A DNA stretch of 64,000 bases from Micavibrio sp. UBA5703 (GCA_002420015.1 DIHF01000056.1:1185-65184), one strand, 5' to 3'; shown: positions 8,414-18,089, numbered from the stretch's first letter. Notes: generated by a model from the letters alone, not told the origin. Program-made: numbers and translations.

Positions 8414-8814
8414 CGCCCTTTTGTTCCCAGCCCGATATCCTTGGCCAGCTTGCTGCGCCGCTGGGCGTAATTGGGAGCAACCATCGGGTAATCGGCGGGC
8501 AGTCCCCAGCGTTCCCGGTATTCCTCGGGTGTCATGTTATACGCCGTTTTCAGATGCCGTTTGAGCATCTTAAGCTTTTTGCCGTCCTCAAGACAGATAA
8601 TGTAATCGGGCATGACCGAGCGCTTGATCGGCACGGCGGGCTGCGGACGGTCGGCGCTGACGCTGGCGGTACCGTCGACATTCGACAAGGTTTTAAAAAC
8701 CTGCTCGATAATGGCCGGGATTTCCGAAGCCGAAACGGTGTTGTTCGACACAAACGCCGAAACGATCTCCGTCGTCAGAGCCAGTAAATCCTCGCGCGGG
8801 GTTTGATTTGTCAT
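8410..8814 (-). CDS. mucR: Ros/MucR-family transcriptional regulator
   Basis: 134-aa DNA-binding protein of the alphaproteobacterial Ros/MucR family, which represses exopolysaccharide, motility and virulence genes and usually its own gene by binding A/T-rich DNA. The C-terminal half carries the family block CLEDGKKLKMLKRHL, then MTPEEYRERWGLPADYPMVAP. The classical CxxC zinc pair is reduced to a single Cys (CLED), as in some rhizobial MucR paralogues. ATG at 8814 was chosen from conservation of the MTNQTPRED start. The 113-bp A/T-rich leader upstream is a plausible autoregulatory target. Confidence 0.9.
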   Translation of the reverse strand: MTNQTPREDLLALTTEIVSAFVSNNTVSASEIPAIIEQVFKTLSNVDGTASVSADRPQPAVPIKRSVMPDYIICLEDGKKLKMLKRHLKTAYNMTPEEYRERWGLPADYPMVAPNYAQRRSKLAKDIGLGTKGR

Positions 8815-8927
8815 GTTTTCCGCTCTCTTTTTAAAGCCGTTTTCACTATAATAACGCTTTGTATCAAATATACGCAATGTAATTATAAGTATTATGAGCG
8901 CTTAATACTTAAGCGAATCCTTATTTA

Positions 8928-9644
8928 TTACTTGTTCATAAGTACGCGCGGCAGAGTTTTCGGCTGGCTGACATCGGGCGCACGCAGATAAAGCGGTTCG
9001 ATATTATGTTGCCTACCACCTCCGCCTTCTGCCTTGTACTGCTCCAACCCCAGCCGCGCCAACACTGCCGGATCGGGCAGCGATATTTCATGAAAGACAA
9101 TATTTTCCGGCACGTGCAAGACTGAAAACCGCTTTATACCGTCCCCAACCGCCACAATCGGCCCTGTGCCAATTTGTTCCATAATTTCGGCCGCCGTTGC
9201 CACGCAAGGCTGGCTTACGGCCACGCCCTGCCCGTCAAAAATCTGGAAATAAAAATCCTCGCGCTTGGTCTCGGCGATGACCGCGCATTTCTGCCTGTCT
9301 TTCAGGGAATGTCCCTCAAGATACTGGCGCGCCAGAACCTCCAGCGTACTGACACCCGCAACCGGAACATCCAGCGCCAGCGCCGTAGATTTGGCCGTCG
9401 ACAGCCCTATCCTCAAGCCCGTGAAGGCCCCCGGCCCCCTTGTGGCCACGACAAGATCGATAGCATCAAACCCGCAACCGGCCTGTGCCACAACCTCCTG
9501 AACCATCGGCACCAGCACTTCCGCCTGCCCGCGCTCCATCTGCGCGGTTTTGACAAAGACGCGATTTTCTCCCGCCATATAGACAGCCGCCCCGCAGCCG
9601 TTCATCGCCGAGTCAATCGCCAGAACCGTTGAAATCCCTGTCAT
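8928..9644 (-). CDS. tsaB: tRNA threonylcarbamoyladenosine biosynthesis protein TsaB
   Basis: Partner of TsaD/TsaE in making the t6A modification at position 37 of ANN-decoding tRNAs. The 238-aa product has the ASKHA-type N-terminus (VLAIDSAMNGCGAAV) and the hallmark RGPGAFTGLRIGLSTAK segment at about 69-86. Length matches the family. A purine-rich AAGGATGGG precedes the ATG. Its neighbour in the same direction, 114 bp downstream, is mucR. Confidence 0.94.
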   Translation of the reverse strand: MTGISTVLAIDSAMNGCGAAVYMAGENRVFVKTAQMERGQAEVLVPMVQEVVAQAGCGFDAIDLVVATRGPGAFTGLRIGLSTAKSTALALDVPVAGVSTLEVLARQYLEGHSLKDRQKCAVIAETKREDFYFQIFDGQGVAVSQPCVATAAEIMEQIGTGPIVAVGDGIKRFSVLHVPENIVFHEISLPDPAVLARLGLEQYKAEGGGGRQHNIEPLYLRAPDVSQPKTLPRVLMNK

Positions 9645-9708
9645 TATCCCATCCTTTTGCCTTTTTACACATATACGCTATATTCCCGGCGTGAAAGGTT
9701 TTTGTTTG

Positions 9709-10803
9709 ATGCGTCCATTGCCGATAGTCCTCCTTATCTGTCTTTTTTGGATGAGCGGCCCCGCTCTGTCGGCGACAGTGGCCGAGGCAGATTCCGGCGC
9801 GGCAGTGATCCTCTCTTACCACCGCATCGGGGAGGATTCCTATCCTGACCTCAACACGCAAACCGAACAATTCGAGGCGCACATCGCCGAGTTATCAAGC
9901 CCGGCCTATCATATCCTGCCGCTTGGCGAGATCGTAAAAGCAGTTAAGGCAGGCGAAAAACTGCCGCCGCGCAGTATCGCCATTACCTTTGAGGGCGGAT
10001 ACCGATCCATCCTTGACCGCGCCGTACCGCTTTTGCTGGCAAAGAATATTCCCTTCACCGTCTTTTATGCCGCCGATCTGGCAGATGGAAAATCGCCGCT
10101 GTACCTGAACTGGAACGATCTTGCGGCGCTCAAGAAGAATCCGCTGATCACCCTCGGGATACATCCCGCCGCCTATACAAGACTTGCAGGCGCACCACAG
10201 GAGGAAATCCTGCGTCAGATCAACCGGGCGCGCAGCGCCCATCAGGAACATTTCGGAGCGCAACCTGCCCTGTTTTCCTACCCTTTCGGGGAATACAGCC
10301 TTGCCTACAGAAATATTATCGAAGCCCAGCAATTCGAGGCCGCCTTCGGCCAGCAATCCGGCGCGGCCTATAGTGGCTCGGACCTTTACGCCCTGCCGCG
10401 CTTTTCAATCACCGAAAGCTACGGTGATATCGAGCGCCTGCAAACTATCGCCTCCTCCTTGCCTCTGCCGACCTTCGACATCAACCCGGAAAACCCCTAC
10501 CTTACCGAGAATGATATCGGCGCTATCGGTTTTTCCGTGCCGGAAGGTTTGAAAGACTCCTTAAGCGAACTCTCCTGTTTTATTTCGCAAAGAAAGAATA
10601 TTACTCAGGAAATCATCGGAACCCGCGTTGAACTCCGTTCGCCCGATCCGTTCACAGAGGAACGCACGCGAGTGAATTGCACCATGCCGGGACCGGAAGG
10701 CGAAGACGGCATGCCGCGCTGGCGCTGGTTTGGAATGCTGTTGATCAATCCTGCCGGCGCTGATGCCGCCGACGCTAGCCTTCAACAGGACGAACCTCAG
10801 TAA
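9709..10803 (+). CDS. Exported NodB-fold (polysaccharide deacetylase-like) protein with altered active site
   Basis: 364-aa protein with a signal peptide (hydrophobic core LPIVLLICLFWMSGPALSA) and a polysaccharide-deacetylase domain of the PgaB/COG0726 kind, with AVILSYHRIG near the start and FSYPFGEYS later. The first catalytic motif, normally TFDDGY, reads TFEGGY, and the HxxxH motif appears as GIHPAAY, so both Asp residues and one metal His are missing. A catalytic deacetylase is therefore unlikely; a binding role is possible. ATG at 9709 follows GAAAGG; a GTG at 9691 is less likely. Its 3' end overlaps the convergent nfuA by 29 bp. Confidence 0.8.
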   Translation: MRPLPIVLLICLFWMSGPALSATVAEADSGAAVILSYHRIGEDSYPDLNTQTEQFEAHIAELSSPAYHILPLGEIVKAVKAGEKLPPRSIAITFEGGYRSILDRAVPLLLAKNIPFTVFYAADLADGKSPLYLNWNDLAALKKNPLITLGIHPAAYTRLAGAPQEEILRQINRARSAHQEHFGAQPALFSYPFGEYSLAYRNIIEAQQFEAAFGQQSGAAYSGSDLYALPRFSITESYGDIERLQTIASSLPLPTFDINPENPYLTENDIGAIGFSVPEGLKDSLSELSCFISQRKNITQEIIGTRVELRSPDPFTEERTRVNCTMPGPEGEDGMPRWRWFGMLLINPAGADAADASLQQDEPQ

Positions 10804-11326
10804 CCTCCGGGACATAATGCTTGAGCATGGTTTCGATGCCCTGCTTGAGCGTGGCTGTGGAACTCGGGCAGCCGGAGCACGCGCCGCGCATCTGTAAAAA
10901 GACAACGCCATCCTGAAAACTGTCGAAAACGATGTCGCCGCCATCCATCATGACCATGGGCCTGACGCGTTCCTCGATCAGAATTTTTATCTGCGCGGTG
11001 ATTTCATCATCCACTTCCGGCACTGTACCGCCTTCCGCCTGCGCCGTCATAATAGGCTGTCCGGTCGAAAGATGTTCCATCAAAACCCCGAGCACCATCG
11101 GCGTAAGAATAGACCAATCGGTATCATCCGCCTTGCTGACGGATACGAAATCCCGCCCGAAAAATATCCGGGCTACCCCCTGAAGCTGGAACAATCTTTG
11201 CGCTAACGGCGATGACGTTGAAGAAGCCGCCGACGCGAACTCCGCTGTACCGCGCTCCATGACGGTCTGCCCGGGCAGAAATTTGATCGTCGCCGGATTG
11301 GGCGTTTTTTCGGTCTGAATGAACAT
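10775..11326 (-). CDS. NfuA/NifU-type Fe-S cluster carrier
   Basis: Delivers Fe-S clusters to apoproteins. The 183-aa product has the Nfu N-terminal domain (FIQTEKTPNPATIKFLPG at about 2-19) and a C-terminal NifU domain with the cluster-binding pair Cys150 and Cys153 in GACSGCPSS. This two-domain layout is standard in alphaproteobacteria and mitochondria. It starts 2 bp after the Usp stop and is the last gene of the tauE-TIGR02186-usp-nfu cluster. Confidence 0.94.
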   Translation of the reverse strand: MFIQTEKTPNPATIKFLPGQTVMERGTAEFASAASSTSSPLAQRLFQLQGVARIFFGRDFVSVSKADDTDWSILTPMVLGVLMEHLSTGQPIMTAQAEGGTVPEVDDEITAQIKILIEERVRPMVMMDGGDIVFDSFQDGVVFLQMRGACSGCPSSTATLKQGIETMLKHYVPEVTEVRPVEG

Positions 11327-11328
11327 GG

Positions 11329-11799
11329 CTATAAGATAGAGTCTATTTTCTCCGGGTCAAGGTGGCTGGGCACGATAACGACCGGCACCCGCAGCCGCGC
11401 CAGCCCCTTGCTGCTGAAGTGTGACACCAGCGGCCCCGGCCCCGATCCGCCCGCACTGACCCCGGCAAGAATAAGCATCTGGATATTCGGGTCGCCGTTG
11501 ATGACATCGACCAGAACGTCGAACCTGTCGCCCTCCTCCAGATAGACCGAAGGGACCGTACCGTTGAGCGCATTGGCGGTTTCCGCCACCGACCACAAAA
11601 GTTTTTCCGCTTTCTCGCGCAACTCCCTCCTCATGCGCTCCTCGATATTTCCCCAGTGCTGGAAATCCTCGATATTGATGATGTGCAAAATACCGACATG
11701 CCCGTGATTGGCCTCTGCAAGCCTTGCGGCATAGCGAAGGGCGATGGGAAACTCATCCGTTTCGTCGGCCACCACCAGATAAACGCCAGATTTGGACAT
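11329..11799 (-). CDS. Universal stress protein (UspA family)
   Basis: 156-aa single-domain Usp fold. The N-terminus (VYLVVADETDEFPIALRYAARLAE) and C-terminal half (LILAGVSAGGSGPGPLVSHF followed by VPVVIVPSHL) fit the family, including a G-rich ATP-loop-like segment. Usp proteins support stress survival; the ligand here is unknown. It lies 19 bp after the TIGR02186 gene and 2 bp before nfu in the same direction, so it is probably co-transcribed with both. Confidence 0.88.
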   Translation of the reverse strand: MSKSGVYLVVADETDEFPIALRYAARLAEANHGHVGILHIINIEDFQHWGNIEERMRRELREKAEKLLWSVAETANALNGTVPSVYLEEGDRFDVLVDVINGDPNIQMLILAGVSAGGSGPGPLVSHFSSKGLARLRVPVVIVPSHLDPEKIDSIL

Positions 11800-11818
11800 T
11801 GCTTCCTCTCTTTCAACC

Positions 11819-12562
11819 TTAATCCCTGCGGCGGATCATGTTCGCCGCCCATCCTGCCAATACGGCCATCGCTACACACAGCACCCCGTAAGTAAAAGAC
11901 TGCTTACGGGCAAATTTATGAATCCTGGCTTCCATACCGACCTGCCCGACATTCAGCTCGGTCGTGCGGACATCCGCGACCGCGCCGTTTCTTATCAAGT
12001 AACTATGAACCTCATAACGCCCCGTCGGCACATTCGAGGGCATATAAAAAGTGGCGCGGAAAAAATCGTCATCCAGAAATGTGACTTCCTTGGGCTTTAA
12101 AGGAAACAACCCTTCGGCCTGCTTGTTGCGGATCAGACCCTCCTGAAAGTTCTGGCTGTAAGCGGGATCGTCACGCCACATATCCGGCTTAAACGTCAGG
12201 GAGTCCAGCCCTATGCCGTTTTTCCTGAGCGCTTCCTCTCCGCCCATTTTGTCCACCGGGGCGCTGAGCGCATAATCGTAATAAACCGGAACGTCTTCAA
12301 ATTCCAGGCCGTGACGGTTGAACCACAAGCCCATGGCGTTTTCCTTCCGCCGTACGACCATGTCTTTTTTCGGCCCCTGAATGACCACCGCGACATGGCC
12401 CGGCCCCTTTTTCACGCCAAACAGAACCAGATCCGAACCCGTAAAACCTGCGCTGATATCGACCGTGTTTTTCGCCAGATCAATCGTCAGCACTTTTTCC
12501 TGTGCCTGCGCGTAACTTGCGAAGGAAAAAGCAATAAACAAAGCTGCCGCCAACACTTTCAT
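11819..12562 (-). CDS. TIGR02186-family membrane-anchored exported protein
   Basis: Alphaproteobacterial putative transmembrane protein that is characteristically encoded next to a TauE/SafE permease, as here. The 247-aa product has a cleavable signal peptide (ends SYAQAQ near residue 21), a long periplasmic region and a C-terminal membrane helix (FTYGVLCVAMAVLAGWAAN) with a short RRRD tail. The role is unknown, presumably accessory to the permease. Its ATG overlaps the permease stop (ATGA), a sign of translational coupling. Confidence 0.88.
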   Translation of the reverse strand: MKVLAAALFIAFSFASYAQAQEKVLTIDLAKNTVDISAGFTGSDLVLFGVKKGPGHVAVVIQGPKKDMVVRRKENAMGLWFNRHGLEFEDVPVYYDYALSAPVDKMGGEEALRKNGIGLDSLTFKPDMWRDDPAYSQNFQEGLIRNKQAEGLFPLKPKEVTFLDDDFFRATFYMPSNVPTGRYEVHSYLIRNGAVADVRTTELNVGQVGMEARIHKFARKQSFTYGVLCVAMAVLAGWAANMIRRRD

Positions 12563-13473
12563 TTCCGAACCACCGTCGAGTAAAGCTCCGCCGGACGGAT
12601 GAAAAGCTGTGCGCCAAGCTGGGTGCAGACCGTCAGCACCAGAATAGCCAGAATGATCCGCGCATGCGCGCCCGTTATCGTGCGCGAGACCGAAGCCCCG
12701 GCGCGCGCGCCGATGACACCGCCGGAAATAAGCAGGATCGCCAGAACCATATCGAGCGTATGGTTGGCCACGGCATGCATAACCGCCGCAAAGGCCGAAG
12801 TGAAAATAATCTGAAAGAGCGATGTTCCGGCCACCAGCAAGGTCGGCATCCCCAGAACGTAAATCATTGCGGGCACCAGCAAAAATCCGCCGCCGATCCC
12901 CATGATCGACACCATAAGGCCGCCCAGAAACCCAATCCCCGCCGGAACCAGCGCGCTGATATACAGCTTGGAGCGCGGGAAACGCATCTTGTAGGGAAGC
13001 GCCATGAAAAAGGGCGAAAGCTTCTGAGAGTTGAACTCGCTGCGTACGGTCTTCTTTTTGAAAAAGGAAAAGAAACTTTCATAAAGCATAAGAAGGCCGA
13101 CAGTACCCAGAAACAAAACGTAAAGGATCGAGATGATGAAATCGATCTGGCCGAGTACCTGAAGCATCTTGAAGACAAAAATACCGATGAGCGAGCCGAC
13201 AAGGCCACCTGCCATCATCACGCTGCCCATCTGCACGTCGACATTGCCCTTGCGCCAGTGCGCCATCATGCCGGAAAAGCTGGCGGCGACGAGCTGGTTG
13301 GCCTGCGTCCCGACCGCCACGGCGGGCGGTATGCCCATGAAGATCAGAAACGGCGTGGCGAGGAACCCGCCGCCAATGCCGAAAACGCCGGACAGAAAGC
13401 CCACGAAAGTTCCCAGCAGAAAGATGGATTCCACCGGGACGGTCATTTCAGCGATCGGCAGATATATTTGCAT
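12559..13473 (-). CDS. TauE/SafE-family sulfite/organosulfonate exporter-like permease
   Basis: 304-aa polytopic inner-membrane protein (TSUP family, PF01925) with duplicated GxFGIGGGFL-type motifs: one near residue 30 (SGVFGIGGGFLATP) and one in the second half (VSIMGIGGGFLLVP). Family members export sulfite, sulfoacetate or related anions; the substrate is not set by sequence. ATG at 13473 was chosen over a longer in-frame start because the N-terminal extension is not membrane-like. It heads the four-gene cluster ending in nfu. Confidence 0.88.
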   Translation of the reverse strand: MQIYLPIAEMTVPVESIFLLGTFVGFLSGVFGIGGGFLATPFLIFMGIPPAVAVGTQANQLVAASFSGMMAHWRKGNVDVQMGSVMMAGGLVGSLIGIFVFKMLQVLGQIDFIISILYVLFLGTVGLLMLYESFFSFFKKKTVRSEFNSQKLSPFFMALPYKMRFPRSKLYISALVPAGIGFLGGLMVSIMGIGGGFLLVPAMIYVLGMPTLLVAGTSLFQIIFTSAFAAVMHAVANHTLDMVLAILLISGGVIGARAGASVSRTITGAHARIILAILVLTVCTQLGAQLFIRPAELYSTVVRK

Positions 13474-13567
13474 CGAACCCTGTTCTTCCTGCCGCAGAAT
13501 GCAGCAGAGAGCGCCGGGATTCAAGCTATATAGGAAAAACTGCAATTATTTGCACATCACCTCTCCC

Positions 13568-13667
13568 GTCATCCCGAGCGGAGGGCGTAGCCCGAAGTCG
13601 AGGGATCTTGTCATTGTGATATGCCGAAGATCCCTCCGCTCGCGCTCACGCGCTCGGTCGGGATGAC
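13568..13667. repeat. GTCATCCCGAG-type palindromic dispersed repeat
   Basis: About 100 bp with terminal inverted repeats GTCATCCCGAG/CGGGATGAC and internal inverted segments (GAGGGATCTT against AAGATCCCTC). It fills the gap between the permease and the following hypothetical gene. A shorter relative lies inside ygfZ at 47018-47105. It resembles non-autonomous REP/MITE-like elements. Confidence 0.75.
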
Positions 13668-13686
13668 AACAGAGAGAACCTTACCC

Positions 13687-14349
13687 TTACCAGTGATAAG
13701 TATCGTCAAACGGGCGTTCGCCGTAGATGATCAGCGGCTCGCGGCTCAGGAAGCCCGGATCGTAATGGCCGGTCCTGTTTTCCGATATGATCTTGGTGAA
13801 ATCGACCGATTTGGCCACGCTGAGGAAAGACTGATGCCACATCGGATAGGCGCTGATTTCAGCCGAACATTCAAAGATATAGGCTCTGTCGTTATACAGC
13901 GAAGCGAACATGATCGCCTGCTTGGCCACTTTCGGGCCGACAGACGTTGTATAAAAAGCCTCGGCGTAGCTGGCAAAGCCGCGCCCCAGCCCCCCGACAT
14001 CGGTGACATAGGCCAGATGCGGATCGGTATATTCGTTAAGGTAATCGAACCAGAAATCCTTGCTGTAGGCGCTGCGCTGGATTTCGCCGGAATAATTGAC
14101 CGGATAAATCACATAGCGACGGTCTTCCTGCACCCGCATCCGGCAGGACGCATAATCGTTTTCGCCCGGCGCCCAGACGGTCAACAGATCGTCCGGTTTT
14201 TGATTGTGGCTCTGCGCCCAGGTGTCGGGAAAAGAGAGCGAAAAACGCCCCTCGGCGCTGCCAACGTGGAAAACTTCGGCCATCGCCGATGATGCCGAAA
14301 GTGAGATAAATGCGCTAGCGATCAGAAAGGACTTGAGAATTTTATTCAT
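13687..14349 (-). CDS. Exported hypothetical protein, 220 aa
   Basis: Not assigned to a family. Signal peptide at 1-24 (LKSFLIASAFISLSASSAMA), then a mature domain beginning EVFHVGSAEGRFSLSFPDTW; this resembles small periplasmic proteins with a PsbP/Mog1-like or DUF1795-like beginning, where an FSLSFPDTW-type phrase is common, but I would not name it on that. One Cys in each half of the mature protein (YASCRM, FECSAE) could form a disulfide. ATG at 14349 is followed by a typical Lys-rich n-region. Single gene, 75 bp from trpS. Confidence 0.7.
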   Translation of the reverse strand: MNKILKSFLIASAFISLSASSAMAEVFHVGSAEGRFSLSFPDTWAQSHNQKPDDLLTVWAPGENDYASCRMRVQEDRRYVIYPVNYSGEIQRSAYSKDFWFDYLNEYTDPHLAYVTDVGGLGRGFASYAEAFYTTSVGPKVAKQAIMFASLYNDRAYIFECSAEISAYPMWHQSFLSVAKSVDFTKIISENRTGHYDPGFLSREPLIIYGERPFDDTYHW

Positions 14350-14424
14350 GGAGGGAACCCCCTTGGCTGTGTATAACTCTATCAAATTATACACCATGAT
14401 GCCACCACAAATATAAAAAGGCGG

Positions 14425-15429
14425 TTAAGGGGCCTTCCAAAACCCCATAATATCCATAGTTTCCTTGAGAACAGGCTCTGCCACGGCGCGGGCGCGCTGG
14501 GCACCCTTGGCCAGAATGCGATCGATTTCTTCCTTGTCGGACATCAACTCGTTCATGCGGGCGGTGATCGGCGCCAATTTCGATACGGCAAGCTCCGAAA
14601 GTTTCGGCTTAAACTCGGAGAATTGTTTTCCGGCGAACTGGTTCAGAATTTTTTCCGGGCTTTTATCCGCCAGAGCCGCATAGATGGTCACGAGGTTCAA
14701 TGCCTCGGGGCGCGTCTTGAGCGCATTCATATTGTCCGGCAGCGGTTCAGAGTCAGTCTTGGCCCGCTTGATCTTATTGGCGATTGCATCCGCATCGTCC
14801 GTCAGGTTGATCCGGCTCAGATCGCTCTCGGCCGACTTGCTCATCTTCTGCGTCCCGTCGCGCAAGCTCATGACCCGTGTTGCGGCACCCATAATGTACG
14901 GTTCAGGCTGGATGAAGTGATCCACCTTGTAGCGCGTATTGAAGGTTGACGCGATATCGCGGGCCAGCTCCAGATGCTGCTTCTGGTCCTCGCCCACCGG
15001 AACATGGGTGGCCCGGTACAAAAGAATATCAGCCGCCATAAGCACCGGATAGGCAAACAGCCCCAGCCCCGCGCGTTCTTTGTCTTTTCCGGCCTTGTCC
15101 TTGAACTGGGTCATGCGCTCCAGCTTGCCCATCTGCGCCATCGTCGCGAGCAACCACATGAGCTGCGAATGACCCGCCACAGCACTTTGCACGAATATGG
15201 CCGAGTTATAAGGGTTCACCCCGCCCGCGATATAGGCTGCGGCAATCTCCCGCGTCGCGTCTTTAAGCTGCGCCGGGTCGTAATCGACCGTGATCGCGTG
15301 CAGATCCACGACCCCGTAAAAACACTCCGCCCCCTCCTCCTGAAGCCTGACCCAGTTCTTCAGGGCGCCCAGATAATTCCCCAGGTGCAGATGCGATGTC
15401 GGCTGCATACATGATAAAATGCGTTTCAT
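14425..15429 (-). CDS. trpS: Tryptophanyl-tRNA synthetase
   Basis: Class I aminoacyl-tRNA synthetase. The 334-aa product has the HIGH-type signature LHLGN at 14-18 (within [14 protein letters not shown]) and KMSKS at 195-199, with the usual length for bacterial TrpRS. Its ATG overlaps the murJ stop by 4 bp, so the two are translated together in the order murJ-trpS. Confidence 0.97.
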   Translation of the reverse strand: MKRILSCMQPTSHLHLGNYLGALKNWVRLQEEGAECFYGVVDLHAITVDYDPAQLKDATREIAAAYIAGGVNPYNSAIFVQSAVAGHSQLMWLLATMAQMGKLERMTQFKDKAGKDKERAGLGLFAYPVLMAADILLYRATHVPVGEDQKQHLELARDIASTFNTRYKVDHFIQPEPYIMGAATRVMSLRDGTQKMSKSAESDLSRINLTDDADAIANKIKRAKTDSEPLPDNMNALKTRPEALNLVTIYAALADKSPEKILNQFAGKQFSEFKPKLSELAVSKLAPITARMNELMSDKEEIDRILAKGAQRARAVAEPVLKETMDIMGFWKAP

Positions 15430-16985
15430 GATTTTGACCTTACCGTATACCTTTTTATATCCTGCAGCTTTACCGCACCTGTCATTAACACCGCGCCGCC
15501 ATAAACCACCGCGCCGGTCACGATCAGAACCCCAAGCCCCGTGAACCCCTGAAGCGCATTCTCATAAATCCAGAACTCAAAGGCCCGGCCCATGCCGTAA
15601 AGCATCACAGATAGCGTTATAGCCATAGCCGCGCTCGACGCAACAATTTTCAGGGCATTGCGCTTGAACCGCTCGTCAAACCGCGCCACTTCATGCCCCT
15701 TGAGCGCCCTGACATGGGCCACGAACTGGAGCCACCCGGCCAGCCCTGTCGCCAGCGCAATCCCTGCAACGCCGATAAACTGTATTAATATCAGGCTGGC
15801 GACGATATTAAAAACTGTCGATAATATGGCGATTTTAACCGGAGTTGAGGTGTCGCCCCGCGCCCAGTGCGCCGTGGAAAAAACCTTCGTCGCAATATAG
15901 GGCGGCAATCCCAAGGCATAACCCATCAAGACCTGCATGGTGGCAAGGCTGTCCTCCGGGCCGAACGCACCGCGCTCGAACAGAACCTTTATCAGCGGAC
16001 CGGGTATAACCATCAAAGCCGTGGCCGCCGGAAGCGCAAGAAGCAGGCAATATTCCATGGCGCGACTGTAAAGCCACGTGGCTTCTTCATTGCGTCCCGC
16101 CGCCAAAGCCCGCGAGAGCATGGGCAGGAGCGCCGTACCGACCGCAATCCCGACCATCCCGAGCGGCAACTGGTTCAGACGGTCGGCATAATAGAGGTAG
16201 GAAATAGAGCCCTGCTCCAGCAATGACCCGATCATGATATCGGCGAACAGGTTGATCTGCATCACCCCGGCACCAATGATCCCCGGCCCCATCAGCTTGA
16301 ATATCTGCCTGATCTTCGGATCAAGAACGGGCCGCATGACCTTTAAGCGAAACCCGACCTTGCGCGCATTGTAATAGAGCCAGAAGAACTGCAAAAAGCC
16401 CGCCGCAAGAACACCAATGGCCATCGCATGACCCGCCGCTTCCGCCTTCTGGCTCAGGAGCAATGCGCCAATCAGGGTCAGGTTGAATATGACCGGTGCA
16501 ACGGCGAACGGACCAAAGCGGTTATGCGCGTTCAGCACCGCCCCCAGCAGCGCCGTCAAGGACATCAACAGGAGATAGGGAAACGTGATCCGGGTCATCT
16601 CGACCGCCAGCTCATAGCGAATCTCGCCCGACGCAAACCCCGGCGCAACAAGATAGATGAACCACGGCATGATCAAAAGGATCAGAGCCGTAAATGCGCC
16701 AAGACCAAAAAGCATGAATGAGAACGCGTTAAGGACAAGCTTCCATCCTTCCGCTTCGCCCTCCTGCTCCAGCGTCTTGGTATAGAGCGGCAAGAAGGAA
16801 ACGGTGAACGCGCCCTCGGCAGTGATCCGGCGGAACAGGTTGGGCAGCTTGAGCGCGACGAAAAACGCGTCCGCCGCCGGCCCCGCGCCCAAAATCGAGG
16901 CCGTCAGCATATCGCGGGCAAAACCCGCAATACGGGAAACCCCCGTCAGCCCCGCCACCGTCGCCATCGCCGTTACAAGTTTCAT
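15426..16985 (-). CDS. murJ: Lipid II flippase MurJ
   Basis: Inner-membrane MOP-superfamily transporter that flips the peptidoglycan precursor lipid II. The 519-aa product is strongly hydrophobic with about 14 helices and carries family landmarks near the N-terminus: [19 protein letters not shown] and [17 protein letters not shown]. Starts at 16985 and overlaps trpS by 4 bp at its end. Confidence 0.96.
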   Translation of the reverse strand: MKLVTAMATVAGLTGVSRIAGFARDMLTASILGAGPAADAFFVALKLPNLFRRITAEGAFTVSFLPLYTKTLEQEGEAEGWKLVLNAFSFMLFGLGAFTALILLIMPWFIYLVAPGFASGEIRYELAVEMTRITFPYLLLMSLTALLGAVLNAHNRFGPFAVAPVIFNLTLIGALLLSQKAEAAGHAMAIGVLAAGFLQFFWLYYNARKVGFRLKVMRPVLDPKIRQIFKLMGPGIIGAGVMQINLFADIMIGSLLEQGSISYLYYADRLNQLPLGMVGIAVGTALLPMLSRALAAGRNEEATWLYSRAMEYCLLLALPAATALMVIPGPLIKVLFERGAFGPEDSLATMQVLMGYALGLPPYIATKVFSTAHWARGDTSTPVKIAILSTVFNIVASLILIQFIGVAGIALATGLAGWLQFVAHVRALKGHEVARFDERFKRNALKIVASSAAMAITLSVMLYGMGRAFEFWIYENALQGFTGLGVLIVTGAVVYGGAVLMTGAVKLQDIKRYTVRSKS

Positions 16986-17024
16986 GGGGCACGTTTGTAA
17001 CGCTAAGATGTGAAAAAGCGAAGC

Positions 17025-17597
17025 CTATTTTATTGTCTGGGCTTTCTTCAGAATAATTTTTGCGGCTTCGTCCGCCGAAATAGACGTAACATCAAGTTCA
17101 AACAAATTGGGATGATCCGGCTTTAAAACAGAATAATCACGGTAATATTGTGCCAATCTTTCCGTATCAGTCATCTTCATCCGCTCACGGCGATCGGGCA
17201 TCACGATCCGCTGCCGCAACTCTTCCTCAGCACACAACAGACGAACGGGCAAAAATGCCGCCCCCTTTTTCTCCACATGAGCAACAACTCTATAAAACCA
17301 TTCCCTATCGCCTTCATCCTGTTCAGCCAGATGGTTTGTCAGTACGTAATTCGCCGAAGACGGCGCAACACAATGGATCGTATCCCACACAATTTCCCAT
17401 ATCTTTTTACAATTACTCCATACTTCTGGTGTAATTTTTGTTACGCCATCCTGCCTGATAATGGAAAACACCGGGTTGTTAATCAGGTGATTATCAACCA
17501 GCACAAAGTTCGCCTGCCGCACGATTTCCTTGGCAATCGTATACTTGCCCGTTCCCGGAAAGCCAAAAAGGTAAATGATAGTGTTTTCAAATTGCAT
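17025..17597 (-). CDS. P-loop kinase-like NTPase
   Basis: 190-aa protein with a Walker A motif GFPGTGKYT near residues 12-20, followed by a nucleoside/shikimate-kinase-like core and a helical C-terminus. Proteins of this kind are usually annotated AAA-family ATPase or adenylate-kinase-like; the substrate is unknown. The Lys-Tyr-Thr of the P-loop is unusual, since Lys-Ser/Thr is the rule. It lies 39 bp upstream of murJ in the same direction and may share its transcript. Base composition is somewhat A/T-richer than murJ. Confidence 0.75.
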   Translation of the reverse strand: MQFENTIIYLFGFPGTGKYTIAKEIVRQANFVLVDNHLINNPVFSIIRQDGVTKITPEVWSNCKKIWEIVWDTIHCVAPSSANYVLTNHLAEQDEGDREWFYRVVAHVEKKGAAFLPVRLLCAEEELRQRIVMPDRRERMKMTDTERLAQYYRDYSVLKPDHPNLFELDVTSISADEAAKIILKKAQTIK

Positions 17598-17722
17598 GAG
17601 GAATTATAGCCGTAATGCTTGAGAAAAAGGCGCTACATTTTTTGAATATGAAAATTCAATTAACCTGTAATTAATCATTTTTTATTACTTTGTTCATAAT
17701 TATAACAACAAGGGAGTAAATT

Positions 17723-18010
17723 ATGTACAAGGAACTAGCCGCAGTAACCCTGTCAGCCTTTATGCTTGTTTCATGCGCAAAGGATCCAATCTCCACGGAA
17801 ACAACAGAAAATCCCCAAATTCCCTATTCTGTCCTCTTCAACCGTCATGGTTGCGAAGTTGGACGCTTCTCAGATTCTGGACGCAGTGTCTACGTTACAC
17901 TATGCCCGGAGAATGGAACATCAAAATCCCACACAAGATATACCGAGTCCTGCGGCAAAAGCTGCACCCACACTGTCGATGTAGACCAAATGCAAGCCAC
18001 GCGCCACTAA
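17723..18010 (+). CDS. Small putative lipoprotein, 95 aa
   Basis: Signal peptide with lipobox LVSC (Cys18), so the mature protein would be lipid-anchored. The mature part has five Cys residues, including a Cys-x3-Cys (ESCGKSCTH), suggesting disulfides in the periplasm. No family recognised. A GGGAG Shine-Dalgarno sequence precedes the ATG at good spacing. The gene stands alone between the murJ group on the other strand and a hairpin repeat before ubiE, and its DNA is A/T-rich. Confidence 0.7.
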   Translation: MYKELAAVTLSAFMLVSCAKDPISTETTENPQIPYSVLFNRHGCEVGRFSDSGRSVYVTLCPENGTSKSHTRYTESCGKSCTHTVDVDQMQATRH

Positions 18011-18025
18011 TTGCTCCAGATAAAC

Positions 18026-18080
18026 AACCACGGATGAACCGGATTATTTTTCCGTGTTCATCCGTGTTCATCTGTGGTTT
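18026..18080. repeat. Hairpin repeat of the AACCACGGATGAAC type upstream of ubiE
   Basis: AACCACGGATGAACCGGA on the left pairs imperfectly with TCCGTGTTCATC and TTCATCTGTGGTT on the right, forming a long stem ending 9 bp before the ubiE ATG. The same arms flank compound repeats at 3134, 43994 and 47464. In the message the hairpin would lie directly before the ubiE start. Confidence 0.65.
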
Positions 18081-18089
18081 ATATAACCC

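Noticed and set aside
12664..13533. A 289-codon His/Arg/Gln-rich open frame
   Set aside because: Opposite strand of the TauE/SafE permease; composition is that of an antisense frame.
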